Assembly (NCBI RefSeq): GCF_964204645.1
Contig: NC_134027.1
Coordinates: forward strand, 4,762,485 to 4,826,484
Length of the DNA: 64,000 bases
From: Tubulanus polymorphus
Lineage: Eukaryota; Nemertea; Palaeonemertea; Tubulaniformes; Tubulanidae
Direction: 5' to 3'
Below, piece by piece: positions 24,101 through 36,400 of this stretch (within the stretch, counting starts at the first letter, position 1; each line of letters opens with the position of its first letter). The notes under the pieces are model-generated. The model was not told the DNA's origin. It saw only the letters and a list, made by a program, of their open reading frames with translations, and searched no databases. The translations under genes were made by a program, and so were the position numbers.

Positions 24101-27100
24101 ATTAATTTGACTGTGCGTCGGTGGTAGTTCTAAAGGCTTTTCACTATTTACAATGATAGTATACACGAACTATACCTCATGAAACCTGCATTATGCTTTT
24201 ACTATCAGTGACAATTTAGCTCAGTTATTTCATAAAAAAGTCTCTGTATGTTTTCTCAGACAATAAGGATTGATGTTTGTATATGTCCTAATGTCGTACT
24301 CGGCATCTAAGGATATTTGATATCAGGCTCGTAGTTTTTATAGCACTCACTTGACGCAGCGGTCTTGGAAAATATCTTTTGATTTTGTTCTGAATTACCT
24401 CTTGATTTGTTGAAATATCCATTCGGAAAATGCGAAATATAGGAATATCTGAATATATTGTTTTGTAGTATTTGTCTAGGTTGCTTATCATCATAGCTAC
24501 TCATTCCAGTCTGCTTATCATCCCTACTTCTTTCCTGTATTAATGAATAAATAATTTCTCGTCGACAAAACGTGGGAATCTTGAAAGAATATAGCACCTG
24601 TCACCTGTTACGAGGTAGCTATTTGCTCCAATTTTCCACCTCATATTCATGCGATTCAGTTAAGTACAGAGAAATCAACTCAATAGTTACTTAACATGAC
24701 ATCATACCAGGCGAATATACTATGTTGTACTTTTTGAGCAACATTTCAGAAATTATGGATATTTTAAGAGTAAATATCTGTAATCATCGTAACACTTGAG
24801 TGTGTCTGAGCGTGTTTGGGGTTTCTGATTAAAAGTCAGATTAGATCAGATAATATTCTAATCAACACGAATTACTGTTAAATCTAAATCATGTCAAGTT
24901 TCGGATGTTTTAAAGCTGACATTCTTGTGTTTATTCGATTTAACATGCTACTGGTTAATGTCTGGTTCATGTTTATATTATCGTAGAAATATTGATAGGG
25001 AAGAACGGAAACTATGGGAAGCTACGATTTTTTTAAACCAAATATTTTACCCCCAAATATAGATCTATATATGAAAAAAATTCTTTTCATTGAATAAACA
25101 CCCCAGAATGATGAAGTTCAATATTTGAGCCTTAGTTCATTTCGGTTGGATTTTCATTTTTTTGGAAAAGTGTCAATTTCATGGTTCAGCAGTTTTTATG
25201 AATATATGAAAGTCAGGTCCCTACAATGACTTACAGCGTTACTATCTTTAATTTACAACGTTAGATGTCTTTCATGGAATAGAACTGAATTCTATCTCGT
25301 GCTGTATAGTTTATTGAATTCCTTCTCTGGTGACACAAGTCTGAAGTACTTTAAAATACACAAAATTAATAAACATTCGTCACCCCGCAAAACACTATCC
25401 TTTATTCAATATGACCCAAATATGTTCTGTTTTCAGTCTGAACAGACAGGTGCCAATGGCGCTGTTTGTGACACCTCCTTTTTTTTCCTGAAAGAATTGC
25501 TTGAAAAAAACTTGTATGAGTTATTTGAACGAAAATTCAATTTAATAAAGAACGCTTTTCAATATTCCTCTTCATAGCATGTATTTTACTTGAATAACGA
25601 ATTGTTGAAATTGGTGGCATCATAAGAATGTATGATTTTGCGATCAGTCCAGTAGTTTTATGATCTTATAATAGATCTAAACACGTTGAACTGTTTTGAT
25701 CAGAGTTTGAGTCTTAAGGTCACAAGTATGATATGTATATTTATGATTATTGCCTCTTAAACATGTAATATGAATTATTCTGTTCCTTTATGAATACTCG
25801 TAAGAAATTCAGAAAATCAGTTTCGTCGAGTAAGCAGTTTTTTTCGAGAAGCTATACGCGAGAACAGTTCATTCTCTGTATGATGTGTAATGAAAAAATA
25901 GTGTTGTAGAATTCCCTGATCGTAACTAGAGTTTAGATCGGAATATATGAAAAACCAGTAATTACGTATTGATTACGATACTGAACCTGTGGCTGATTTA
26001 ATCTAACTTATTGTCCCGACGATAAATGAGACCAGTACTGAATGTGAATGGTCCTTTGGTGTCATGCTTAATAGATGAACACACGCGATGCTTGACAGCA
26101 GGAATTATTATTGATGTATTTACTACGGTATATATAGGGCTAGATGCGATAGCTGAAATTTACAGTTGAAATTTACCTGAAACGTTACACTCTGAATTGT
26201 ATAACTGTATACAAAATATTCGTATCTTCATGACCAATCTTTAGGATAGATAAAAAAAAGGATAGATATTGATGAGTTGCCTTCAAGAGATTAGATTCAA
26301 TATTAGGTATTTTACAACCAACTATCATTGTCAATATTTCTCATCACACCAGTTAAAAATCCATTATAACTCAGTGGCAAGTTATGAGTAACCAGGGAGA
26401 CAACAAGGTATTGCGACGGCATTGACGGATATGATAAAACTATTCGCATGAATTCCGGCTGGTGACATTCTTTAAGCCTTTGTATCTCACAATCAATTTT
26501 ATCTTTCGATAACTAATGATTAAAAATTGATTCCTAAGCTTTGTTGCCTGGTTTTAATCCTAAACAAAATAAGCCTCACTGGAAAAACTATATCAGCTTT
26601 CATGTCTGCTTTTGGATTGTCTGTAAACATTCACCGACAAAAATCTAAATTTCAAGTTTTTGATATACTTATAGTAATTGTCATTGAATTATTAGTCATA
26701 TCTGATGTTAGCTGATATGAGACATTGGTTTCTAATCAGTAGCTGCTGTAGATAGATTATCAATAATTGAAATCTTTTCATCGGCAACTAGAAGTCATTA
26801 GATATTATTGCAGGTCGGTTGCTGCAGAGAATTATAGCTGAAACGAGTATCATGAATATTTATTCTAGTTGATAAGTCTTACAGCCAGATTGTCAACTCA
26901 AGCTTACGTTACTATATTACCCTAGTGCCTTAGTTACACAGGATTGATTTTAATAAGTAATGTTATGAAAATAGTCTTAGATTCTATATTTGAGTGTCCT
27001 TTTTCAGGTAATTGTGAGTAAATTCGAAAAAGCTCCTTTCGTTTTTGAATTGTATATATCGATTACAACCAAATAGCATGGCATTTTTGTTACGTGCTGA

Positions 27101-30100
27101 TAGTACAGTAGCTATTGCACTGATTGTACATTATGGAATGTTACCGGAAAAAAATCAAAGCCATGACCAAAGATTCAACAATAAAAGCTTGCACTGAAAA
27201 AATTATGAAAATGTATTTGTCTGGTAAACCCTGCAGCTATATTATCCGGCTGTATTAATTTATAGTCTAGTCGTGGTTGATCGCAATAAACCAGCAAATC
27301 ACGCGATTGCATGTTCAGGCTGTTTATAGCTACCAGAGTAATTTCCATTTCAGTAAAAAATTGTATGACTAGGGAATTTCAGTTTGAACTGTAAATTGGT
27401 CGAATGACAGTCTGATATTTAACCACTACTAAATTTTTTTAAAAAGAAAAATATATAAAACCGCGGCTTATAAATCAACCCCTATTTTTTCGATACCCTA
27501 TATCTGTAGATTTAAAGTTTGGTTCGCTTACAGATTACAGGTTGACTCAGGATGTTCGTGAATCTGTGGAAATCAGATCAATAGAGAATGGTGAGATAGA
27601 TCGACAATCAGTTCGGGAGATCAGCAATGATGCTGAGTTAAGAGTTTCAACAGAATTAGTATCAGGTCAAGTGAATGATGCTCAGCCACCGGCTTGTCCT
27701 GCAGGAGATCTTGAATTACCAGGAAGTCTTTCTCGGAGTGAAGCCGAAATCTTACCTGGACCAGCAGATGATGCTGAGTTATTAGACGGTATAATGAAGG
27801 AAGTGGAACAACCAGCTGGTGATGCCACTGATAATCTGTTCAATGAAAATGATTCAGATTCATCTGATACAGGTCGTGTTAAAAGTCCATTCTGTGATAA
27901 TATGAGTATGGATAGTGGTCGTCCAGCTTCAGGTCTGATGCCTCCTGTTCGGTATTTATCACAAGGTAAACATCTCAAAAGTGATACTGAGACTTATTGC
28001 TGTTTAACAATGATATAGATATCTGTTGTAACTTACTAGAATCAGGACCTGATGTCAAGCCAGAGGGAAGTCAAGATGGAAATGAACTGCAGGCAGAAAT
28101 AGACACAACGGAATTGGTGCAGATTAGAGAGCATGATTCAGATGCAAATGCAGTTTTAGAAGTTTGGTTTCCGCCACACTACTATTCAACACATGGTTTG
28201 TCTCGTCCAAGTACACCAGTACAAGATAAAGAAAGGTATGCGTGAGAGGTCTTGCTAGATTGCAATTTTACAACTTGAATTATTTCATCAGATTTATGAA
28301 GGGAAGTTATGAATGATGGATTTTTACAGGTATTTCCATCTGATACAAACAATAGATGATTCACATATTGCATCTCTTAGTCGCAACTGGATTTCTGCCA
28401 TGTACAACTTTGTTCCCAATGATTTGCGTTTGCGCCATAAAGATTTTAGTAAGAATTTCCTAAAGGTAAGTCATTTAAATCAGAATTCTATTCTCAGACT
28501 ATTCTTTTCTTTGTGGTTTTAACGATGTGATTTCTATCTTTTATTAAAGGAAATGGAAGATGACTACCAGGTAGCAATGAAAAGATCTATGTTAGACTAT
28601 GTTTTGTTGGATGCTACTGAACAAGAAAGACTTGGAGTAGTAATTCCTGAAAAAGTATGTGAAGTGGTGAAGCAACCTGCATGCATTTCAAAGGGTTTCC
28701 TTCCTTATAACACTGGTCATTTACTGATTTCAGCAATCAAATCCCGCTGGTCGCATCTACTTCCCGTGGAAAGAAAGATTACTGGAATCAAAAGAGTTTT
28801 TACAAAGGGAGCTATTTGTTGTTCAGCCTGTAATGCCTGCTTTACTTTATCACTTTGAATCTCAGTAAGTTTTCTCTTTCATTATTATAAATCCTACCCA
28901 CTATGTTCAATAATCATGAGCATTTTAATCTTTCATAGATATGGGCAATTTCGATTGCTCGACATAGCAAAACTTCGGAAAATCATGCCAGTTACTATGG
29001 AAACATTGTTAGATGAGGTGAAAAAATCATCCGATATCGCAGCCAAAGTTTTAGACACTCAATGGATGGATGAATGTTGTGATATAATCTGGGAAAAAAG
29101 ACAACAAATTGAAGCTTTAATGCCCGAATCAGAAGAGGTATTTTAATATCCTAGTCCTTTCAAATAGATTATTGGGGGCATTGTTTCTTGTAACCTTTCT
29201 ATGTATCTTTTGATTAAGGAGAAACGACTTGACAAAATGGACAATTTCTTCAATAGCGTCAGTATGTTGATGTCAAATTTATTGCGTAGCTGTGTTCGTA
29301 ATTCTATCTTTGACCTCGTGGAACTAGTAGAAGAATATACAACTGGTAATGCGTATGAAGATGAATACGATATATTTGCTGGATTAGCTCTTCCAACTGA
29401 AATCATTCCTATCAGATTCTTCCTGGTAAGAAAGATGATGAGATTATGCCACAGTTTTAGGTTTTGCATGAAGATTGTGTTATGAATCAACATTAATTTT
29501 GAATAATATGGAATCTTTTAAAGGATCAAGACCTAGAGAATGAAAAATTAAAATTTGTGCCAAATTTTGATCGCGTATGTGAATTTTTCAACCAAGTTAT
29601 TGATGTAATGATCCACTCTGTTGAGGGTATTCAACGTATTGAACATAAATTGTTCCAAGATGTAGAAGATATGCCACATAAGTTTATAAGGACTGTGGAA
29701 GTTAATGAAGAGTTGGTGAATGTTGCTAAAGATCGTATACGAAATGTTGTTTCCTGTAACAGTCATGGACCGACAAAGTTTGTATCCACATCATTTTTCT
29801 CGCACATTTCTTTCGGCTCTAAGAAACAAACAACCTTGTGTAGCTCATTTCCTGTCTGAATTTCAGGTACATGTCTGTTTATGAACCATATCAATACTTG
29901 CTCACACATGCTGCAGATCAACGTGTTGCCAAATTCATCAGTAAAGAACGTCATTTACGAGATTACGTGAAAGAAATTGAAAATCTGAAGAAAATGGGTA
30001 GCGAAGTCGCCTCACTTCCTATTGATGTACCAATGCATTTTTTTCTCCTAGATTGTTCTCTTATCAATCAGGTAATTAATTGGAATTTCAAAAATTGTTT

Positions 30101-33100
30101 CTGAAAACCAGTTTTGCTTTAATCTAGAAAATGATAATTTTTTCAGTGGATATTAAACAGAGTGGCATCGCTCACTAATGTGATGATTGATAACATCAAG
30201 GAGAACAGCCGAAAATTTAACCGGGCGATCTGTACACAATTTGATGACATCGTCAAACGGATAACGACCCAGGCTGAGTCAACAACTGATCTTGTTCAAC
30301 TACAAGACTATGTAGACAATCTAAGATGTGGAGAACTCCTGAAATTAAGGGTGAGTAGCATATCCAATTCATGACAAGAAAGCGATGTAACTGAATTTAC
30401 AATAATTTCTCATGTATTGTAGGAAAAGCTGGAAATAGCTGGTGAGAATCTCTTGTTCCTTATGGATTATGCCCATTTACCTAAAGATGATATATTACTG
30501 AATGGTAACACATTTAGCTGGCCTGATCGTGTTATTCCTATGATCCAAAGCAGGTATACATCACATGGTTTTTTGCAGTTGTTCAATTCATGTTGGCTCA
30601 GAAAATGATGGCTGGTTTTATAATTCTAATCATAGTGAACAGAAATTACAGAGAGAACATGATGTAGCTCTGCAAAAACTGGTTGATTGGCAGCAAAGGT
30701 TCAACACCCAGCTCAATGATGTTGCAAAACAGATCAAGGAATTTTCAATGAAAGATCGAATGTCAGAGGCTGAACAATATATGAATGAATTGAATGAAAT
30801 ACAAACCAAGATTGATGAGTTTCAAGAGGAAGTGAGAGTCTTTTTAGTTCAATCACATTCTGACTTATGAATATGTATGATCAACGTTTCAATATGTTAT
30901 CTTATTATTCAGAAACTGTTGATCAATAAGGAAGAGATGTTGCTGGGAACAGGACAACAGACACTCTACGAACAAATACAAAATATACGCAATTCTAAAG
31001 AGCCTTATGATAAATTGTGGTCTACTGCTGTAAAATTCCATGCTCAATATGACAAGTGGATGAATGGGCCTCTTTTAGAGGTTAATGCTGAAGAAGTAGA
31101 AGAAGAGGTCATTATCAATGGTTTATGAACATAATGATAATGATGATATATCAGAGAATTGTGAATCGATTAATCAATTTTCTTCTTTTAGGTCCAACAA
31201 ATCTGGAGGACAGCTTATAAGCTCACAAAACAGTTTGCTCATCCGGATTTTAAGGGTCCACTTCGTGCCTCTGCAACAATTAAAGCCAAACTTGAGAAAT
31301 TCCGCATCAACATGCCACTTATTGGTTCTCTGTGTAATCCTGGTATTAAACAGAGACATTGGGATAAGATGAGTGAAAAGGTTAATACTAATATACTTAT
31401 AGAAGGCCATTACAAGTTCCCAATGAAATATTGACAATGTTTTCTTTCTAGGTTGGATTCAATATGACTCCGAAGCTGGACACCCCATTATTAGAAATGC
31501 TACAGCTCAGTTTAGAGAAATACCTCGACAATCTGTCCGAAATATCTGCTCAAGCTAGCAAAGAATATGCTCTCGAGAAGGTACTTTCTTTTATTAAATC
31601 TAAAAGTTTCTGACAGGTTTGGTAAAAAAACACTTTATGTTTGTTTGTTTAGGCCTTGAAGAAGATGAAGACTGACTGGGAAAATATCCATTTCAATTTT
31701 GTTCCCTATAAGGATACTGGTGTCAGCATATTATCAGCATTTGATGATATTCAAGCATTGCTAGAGGATCATATTGTTAAAACAACTACAATGAAAGGTT
31801 CACCATTTATTGGACCATTTGAGAAGGAAATTAATGACTGGGATTTATTTCTGGTGAGTACTGGGTAATATGAAGAAAGGAAAGGTTTTTATGATGACTC
31901 TTAAAGAATTCTAAAACTTTTATATGTTAGCATCGTATGATGTCCATCTTGGATTCGTGGTTGAAAGTGCAGGCTGCCTGGTTATATCTAGAACCAATAT
32001 TTGGCTCAGCAGATATCAGACAACAGATTCCCGTTGAAGGAAAGATGTTTGAAGAAGTTGATGAACACTGGTTCGTGATGTTCTTTCGTTTAGTTACTGG
32101 AGTGTGACTCCATATTTGAAGTTTGTAATATAAACGTAGATTCATTCCTCCAATAGGTGCACAATTATGACCAATGCTGTAAGAGACACGAAGGCATTAG
32201 TTGTTGTTTCACAGGATCAGATGTTAGAAAAGCTTCAACACTCTGAGGTAAGATTTCATCTAGCTACGATAATCAACTATTCCCTTATCTAATCAGATGT
32301 GATAATCAATGAAAATTTTATCTCATTTCAGTCAATGTTAGATGATATACAAAAAGGTTTAAACGATTATCTGGAAACAAAACGCCTGTTTTTCCCAAGG
32401 TAGCCAAATTCTAAAGAATCATACCATACTTGATTTTTCAACTAGCTAACATCTTCACTTCTTCCATAGGTTTTTCTTCCTATCCAATGATGAACTACTT
32501 GAAATCCTATCAGAAACGAAAGACCCGCTTCGAGTGCAGCCGCATTTGAAGAAGTGCTTTGAAGGTATTGCAGAACTTACATTTGATATTGATAAAATAA
32601 TCACTGCAATGAAATCTGCTGAGAATGAAGAGGTGGCATTTGTTCGAAAGATTATACCTGCTGATGCAAAAGGTCTAGTGGAAAAATGGCTCCTTCAGGT
32701 ATTTATCAGGAATCTGCATTTCAATTAAAATGAAAACAAACATAGGCATACGTTATATAATTAATATTTGTTAAAGGTGGAAGAGGTGATGAAATTAAGT
32801 CTTAGAGAACAAATGGCACGAGCTATCGATGCTTATACCCGTCAACCTCGTAAAGATTGGGTTATGAACTGGCCAGGTCAAGTTGTATTGGCATCAAGCA
32901 CTGTGCATTGGACTGCTGAAGTCACACAGGTACAGATCACAATTGTTATCAATCACTCACTATAGAACGTCATTGATGGAATTTTGATATTTTGTAGGCT
33001 ATTGAGAAACCAGATGGACTTCCATCTTATCTGAAATTAAGCAACAAACACATAGAAGAAGTTGTTACTCTTGTACGAGGTAAAATACCAAAGATGGCGC

Positions 33101-33407
33101 GAATTACATTAGGAGCTCTGATTGTTTTAGATGTACATGGTAAGCATAAGAAATAAATGAGTTGTTCATTGAATTATCAGCTCTTGAAAACTGTTTTTAT
33201 ATTTACAGCTCGAGATGTAGTGAGTAACCTGCTCAGTACAGGCACAATGTCACCAAATGATTTCTCATGGATCAGTCAATTGCGGTATTACTGGGAGAGT
33301 CATGCAGTGATGGTCCGTATGATAACTACCTGTGTGCCATATGGTTATGAATATCTGGGAAATACTGGTCGGTTGGTTATTACCCCTCTCACTGATCGAT
33401 GTTACAG
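21110..33407 (+). other. DNAH7: DNAH7 exons 1-28: N-terminal extension, tail and linker
   Basis: Exons: 21110-21130, 21289-21399, 22776-22944, 23094-23193, 23276-23454, 27534-27965, 28040-28235, 28330-28465, 28550-28654, 28734-28864, 28939-29137, 29219-29425, 29524-29777, 29867-30071, 30147-30350, 30423-30553, 30636-30831, 30913-31107, 31192-31380, 31452-31580, 31653-31853, 31931-32070, 32157-32247, 32332-32399, 32470-32698, 32777-32929, 32998-33139, 33209-33407. Exons 1-7 are poorly conserved; exon 6 encodes 144 residues rich in Asp, Glu, Pro and Ser. Recognisable dynein tail begins in exon 8. An in-frame ATG at 22752, just upstream of the exon 3 acceptor, could be an alternative start if that intron is retained or a second promoter exists. 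The last junction uses a GC donor. Confidence 0.82.
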
Positions 33408-36400
33408 GCAAGTAGTAAGCATTATATGGAAATATTGAATTGTCACTTTTTACATTTTTTGCTTATTTCTTTTTAAGGACCCTAATGGGAGCCTTGCTAT
33501 TAAATCTTGGTGGTGCTCCTGAGGGACCAGCTGGAACTGGTAAAACAGAGACGTGCAAAGATCTTGCTAAAGTCGTTGCTAAACAGGTCAGCAAATAATT
33601 CCCAAACTATGTTGATTACTTCAATGGTATCCTTATCCTGTCAAATATTGTGTTTTTCAGTGTGTGGTTTTCAATTGCTCAGATGGCCTTGATTACAAAG
33701 CGATGGGGAAGTTTTTTAAGGGTTTGGCCCAGTCTGGTGCATGGGCTTGCTTTGATGAATTCAATCGTATTGAGCTGGAAGTTCTTTCTGTCGTTGCGCA
33801 ACAGATTCAAACTATACAGAGAGCTGTTGCTGAACAAGTTACTACATTTGTGTTTGAAGGAACAGAAATATCTCTCGATCCTTCTTGTACGATTTTCATC
33901 ACTATGAACCCAGGTTACGCTGGTCGTGCTGAGCTTCCTGATAATTTAAAGGTGTCAATTAATCCCGACTTTTTGATAACTTATGTCTTTGAGTGTTAAT
34001 AGATTATAACTTTCAGAATACATTTTCTTGTTAAGGTGCTATTTAGAACAGTTGCAATGATGATCCCAGACTATGCGCTCATTGCTGAGATATCATTGTA
34101 CTCTATGGGCTTCGTAAGAGCCCGAGAACTAGCTGCAAAAATTGTTGCTACATACAGACTCTGTTCTGAACAGGTAAATACTATGTTCAAAAGTCCAACA
34201 ACAAGCACGTATTTTATTTGAATGTGCCCTCTCAATGTTATAATTCATCAGCGTTTTGAGTAAAATCATTTATTTTCATTTTCAGTTGTCTTCACAGCAT
34301 CATTATGATTATGGAATGCGAGCTGTAAAATCAGTACTGACTGCGGCCGGTAACCTGAAGTTGAAATATCCCATTCAAGATGAAGCTGAACTTCTATTGC
34401 GTTCAATCAATGATGTTAATCTTCCAAAGGTATTTTCAGCCAAATTTGTGTTCTTTTTATCATATGCAGAATTTCGATATGATATTTCTTATTTTACATT
34501 GTAGTTTCTGTCTCATGATATTCCGTTGTTCGAAGGAATCATATCGGACTTGTTTCCTGGAGTTAAAGTGCCTAAACCCGATTATGGCCATCTTCAGGCA
34601 ACTCTGGTTGATGTGTTAGAAAAGAAAGGCCTACAGTCAATTCCGTGGTTCATTGAAAAGATTATTCAAATCTATGACATGATACTAGTTAGACATGGAC
34701 TAATGATAGTTGGAGATCCAATTGGAGGAAAAACATGTGCATTCAAGGCACTAGCAGCTGCACTAGGACAATTACACTCTCAAAATCTAATGGATGAAAA
34801 TCAGGTATTTCAATGAGCATTTCAAATTATTTTCAGTTTGATGACTTTGGCTATAACTCATTCATGTTTACCTACGTATGTCAAATCTAGGTTATATTCC
34901 GTATCATAAATCCTAAAGCTATAACAATGGGTCAGCTGTACGGACGTTTTGATCCTGTTTCTCATGAATGGTCAGATGGTGTCTTGGCTAATACATTTCG
35001 TGATCATGCAAGCAAGATCTCGGATGAACGCAAATGGATCATATTTGATGGACCTGTGGATGCTGTATGGATCGAAAACATGAATACTGTTCTTGATGAT
35101 AACAAGAAGGTGAGCTCATACAAACATATTTGGATGAAAGATGGTCGAATGGCTCCCATTTCTAATTAGTACCGTAATGTAACTAATGTTGCAGCTGTGT
35201 CTGATGAGCGGTGAGATTATTCAAATGAACAACAAACAGAATATGATATTTGAACCTAAAGACCTGGAACAAGCTTCGCCAGCAACTGTCAGTAGATGTG
35301 GTATGATCTACCTAGAGCCACATCAGCTTGGATGGGAACCGTTGGTGAAATCTTGGCTGATACATGGGTCACTTCCACCTGTACTCAACCAAGACCAAAA
35401 GTCTATCATCAAAGTTAGTTTAATATAAGTTGCCCTTGCATGGTTTGCAGTAAGTGTCTATATTCACAGCCACGATCACTTGCTCCTGGTCACTACTTTC
35501 AGATGTTATTTGAGTGGATGCTACCACCTTGCCTTAATTTTGTCACAAAAAGTTGTCGTCACTTTTTGTCATGTCACACGATGCACTTAACTATGAGTAT
35601 GTTAAAACTTTATACATGTATGTTGGAGGAAGTCAAGTAAGTAATATCACATTTATATCAAACGTGCATATGTGAGGTTGAGTGAGAAACTACAGTTACC
35701 GCAATTGCTCTGATAACCAGTGCATTTCATTGTCCTATACGTCTTAGAAAGTGTTAAAGAAGTTGTTTTTAATTATTTGCAGAACTATTGGAAGTGATGA
35801 TGAGAGTGATGAGGAATTTGATGATGATGATACAGAGAAACCCCCATCAATGTCTGAACAGAAACTTATCGAAGAAAGGACAAATATGCTGATATGCCAT
35901 TTCTTCTTCTCCATTGTTTGGTCAATTGGTGCTACACTTGATTGTCAATCACGGTTAAAGTTTGATGATTTTTTCCGTGGGTTGTGTGAAATGGAAGGCA
36001 GTTCTAAGTATCCAAGGTAATTCATGGGTAAAAGATCCTACTAGATGAATGTATACTAGATAACCCGGTAATTTAACTTTTCTCCTATTTTTATTTCAGA
36101 CCGAAGGATTTGAAGTTTCCGCGAAACTTGCTGATACCCAAGAAACTAACTATATATGATCATGTTTATATAAGGAAGACATATGGATCTTGGCACACGT
36201 GGAGCAGCCTTGTTGAAAAAATAGATATCGATGAAAAGGCAAAGGTAAATTTCTAAAATTCAAGCCTAAATTCAATCGTTAAGTAACCTTAGATACAAAC
36301 ATAATCTAATGTTTTATTATTTCTGTTTACAGACAGTGAAGGTGAGTTTTCCAAGTAGTAAAAGTATTTCTTTAACTACAATGCATATTTCTTTGAATGG

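Noticed and set aside
24288-24597. Overlapping minus-strand open frames within DNAH7 intron 5
   Set aside because: Asn, Tyr and Lys-rich composition with no domain; consistent with chance open frames in AT-rich intron sequence.
28550-28858. Continuous 101-codon frame through DNAH7 exons 9 and 10
   Set aside because: It runs through an intron (28655-28733). The conserved dynein sequence downstream is in another frame that splicing restores.
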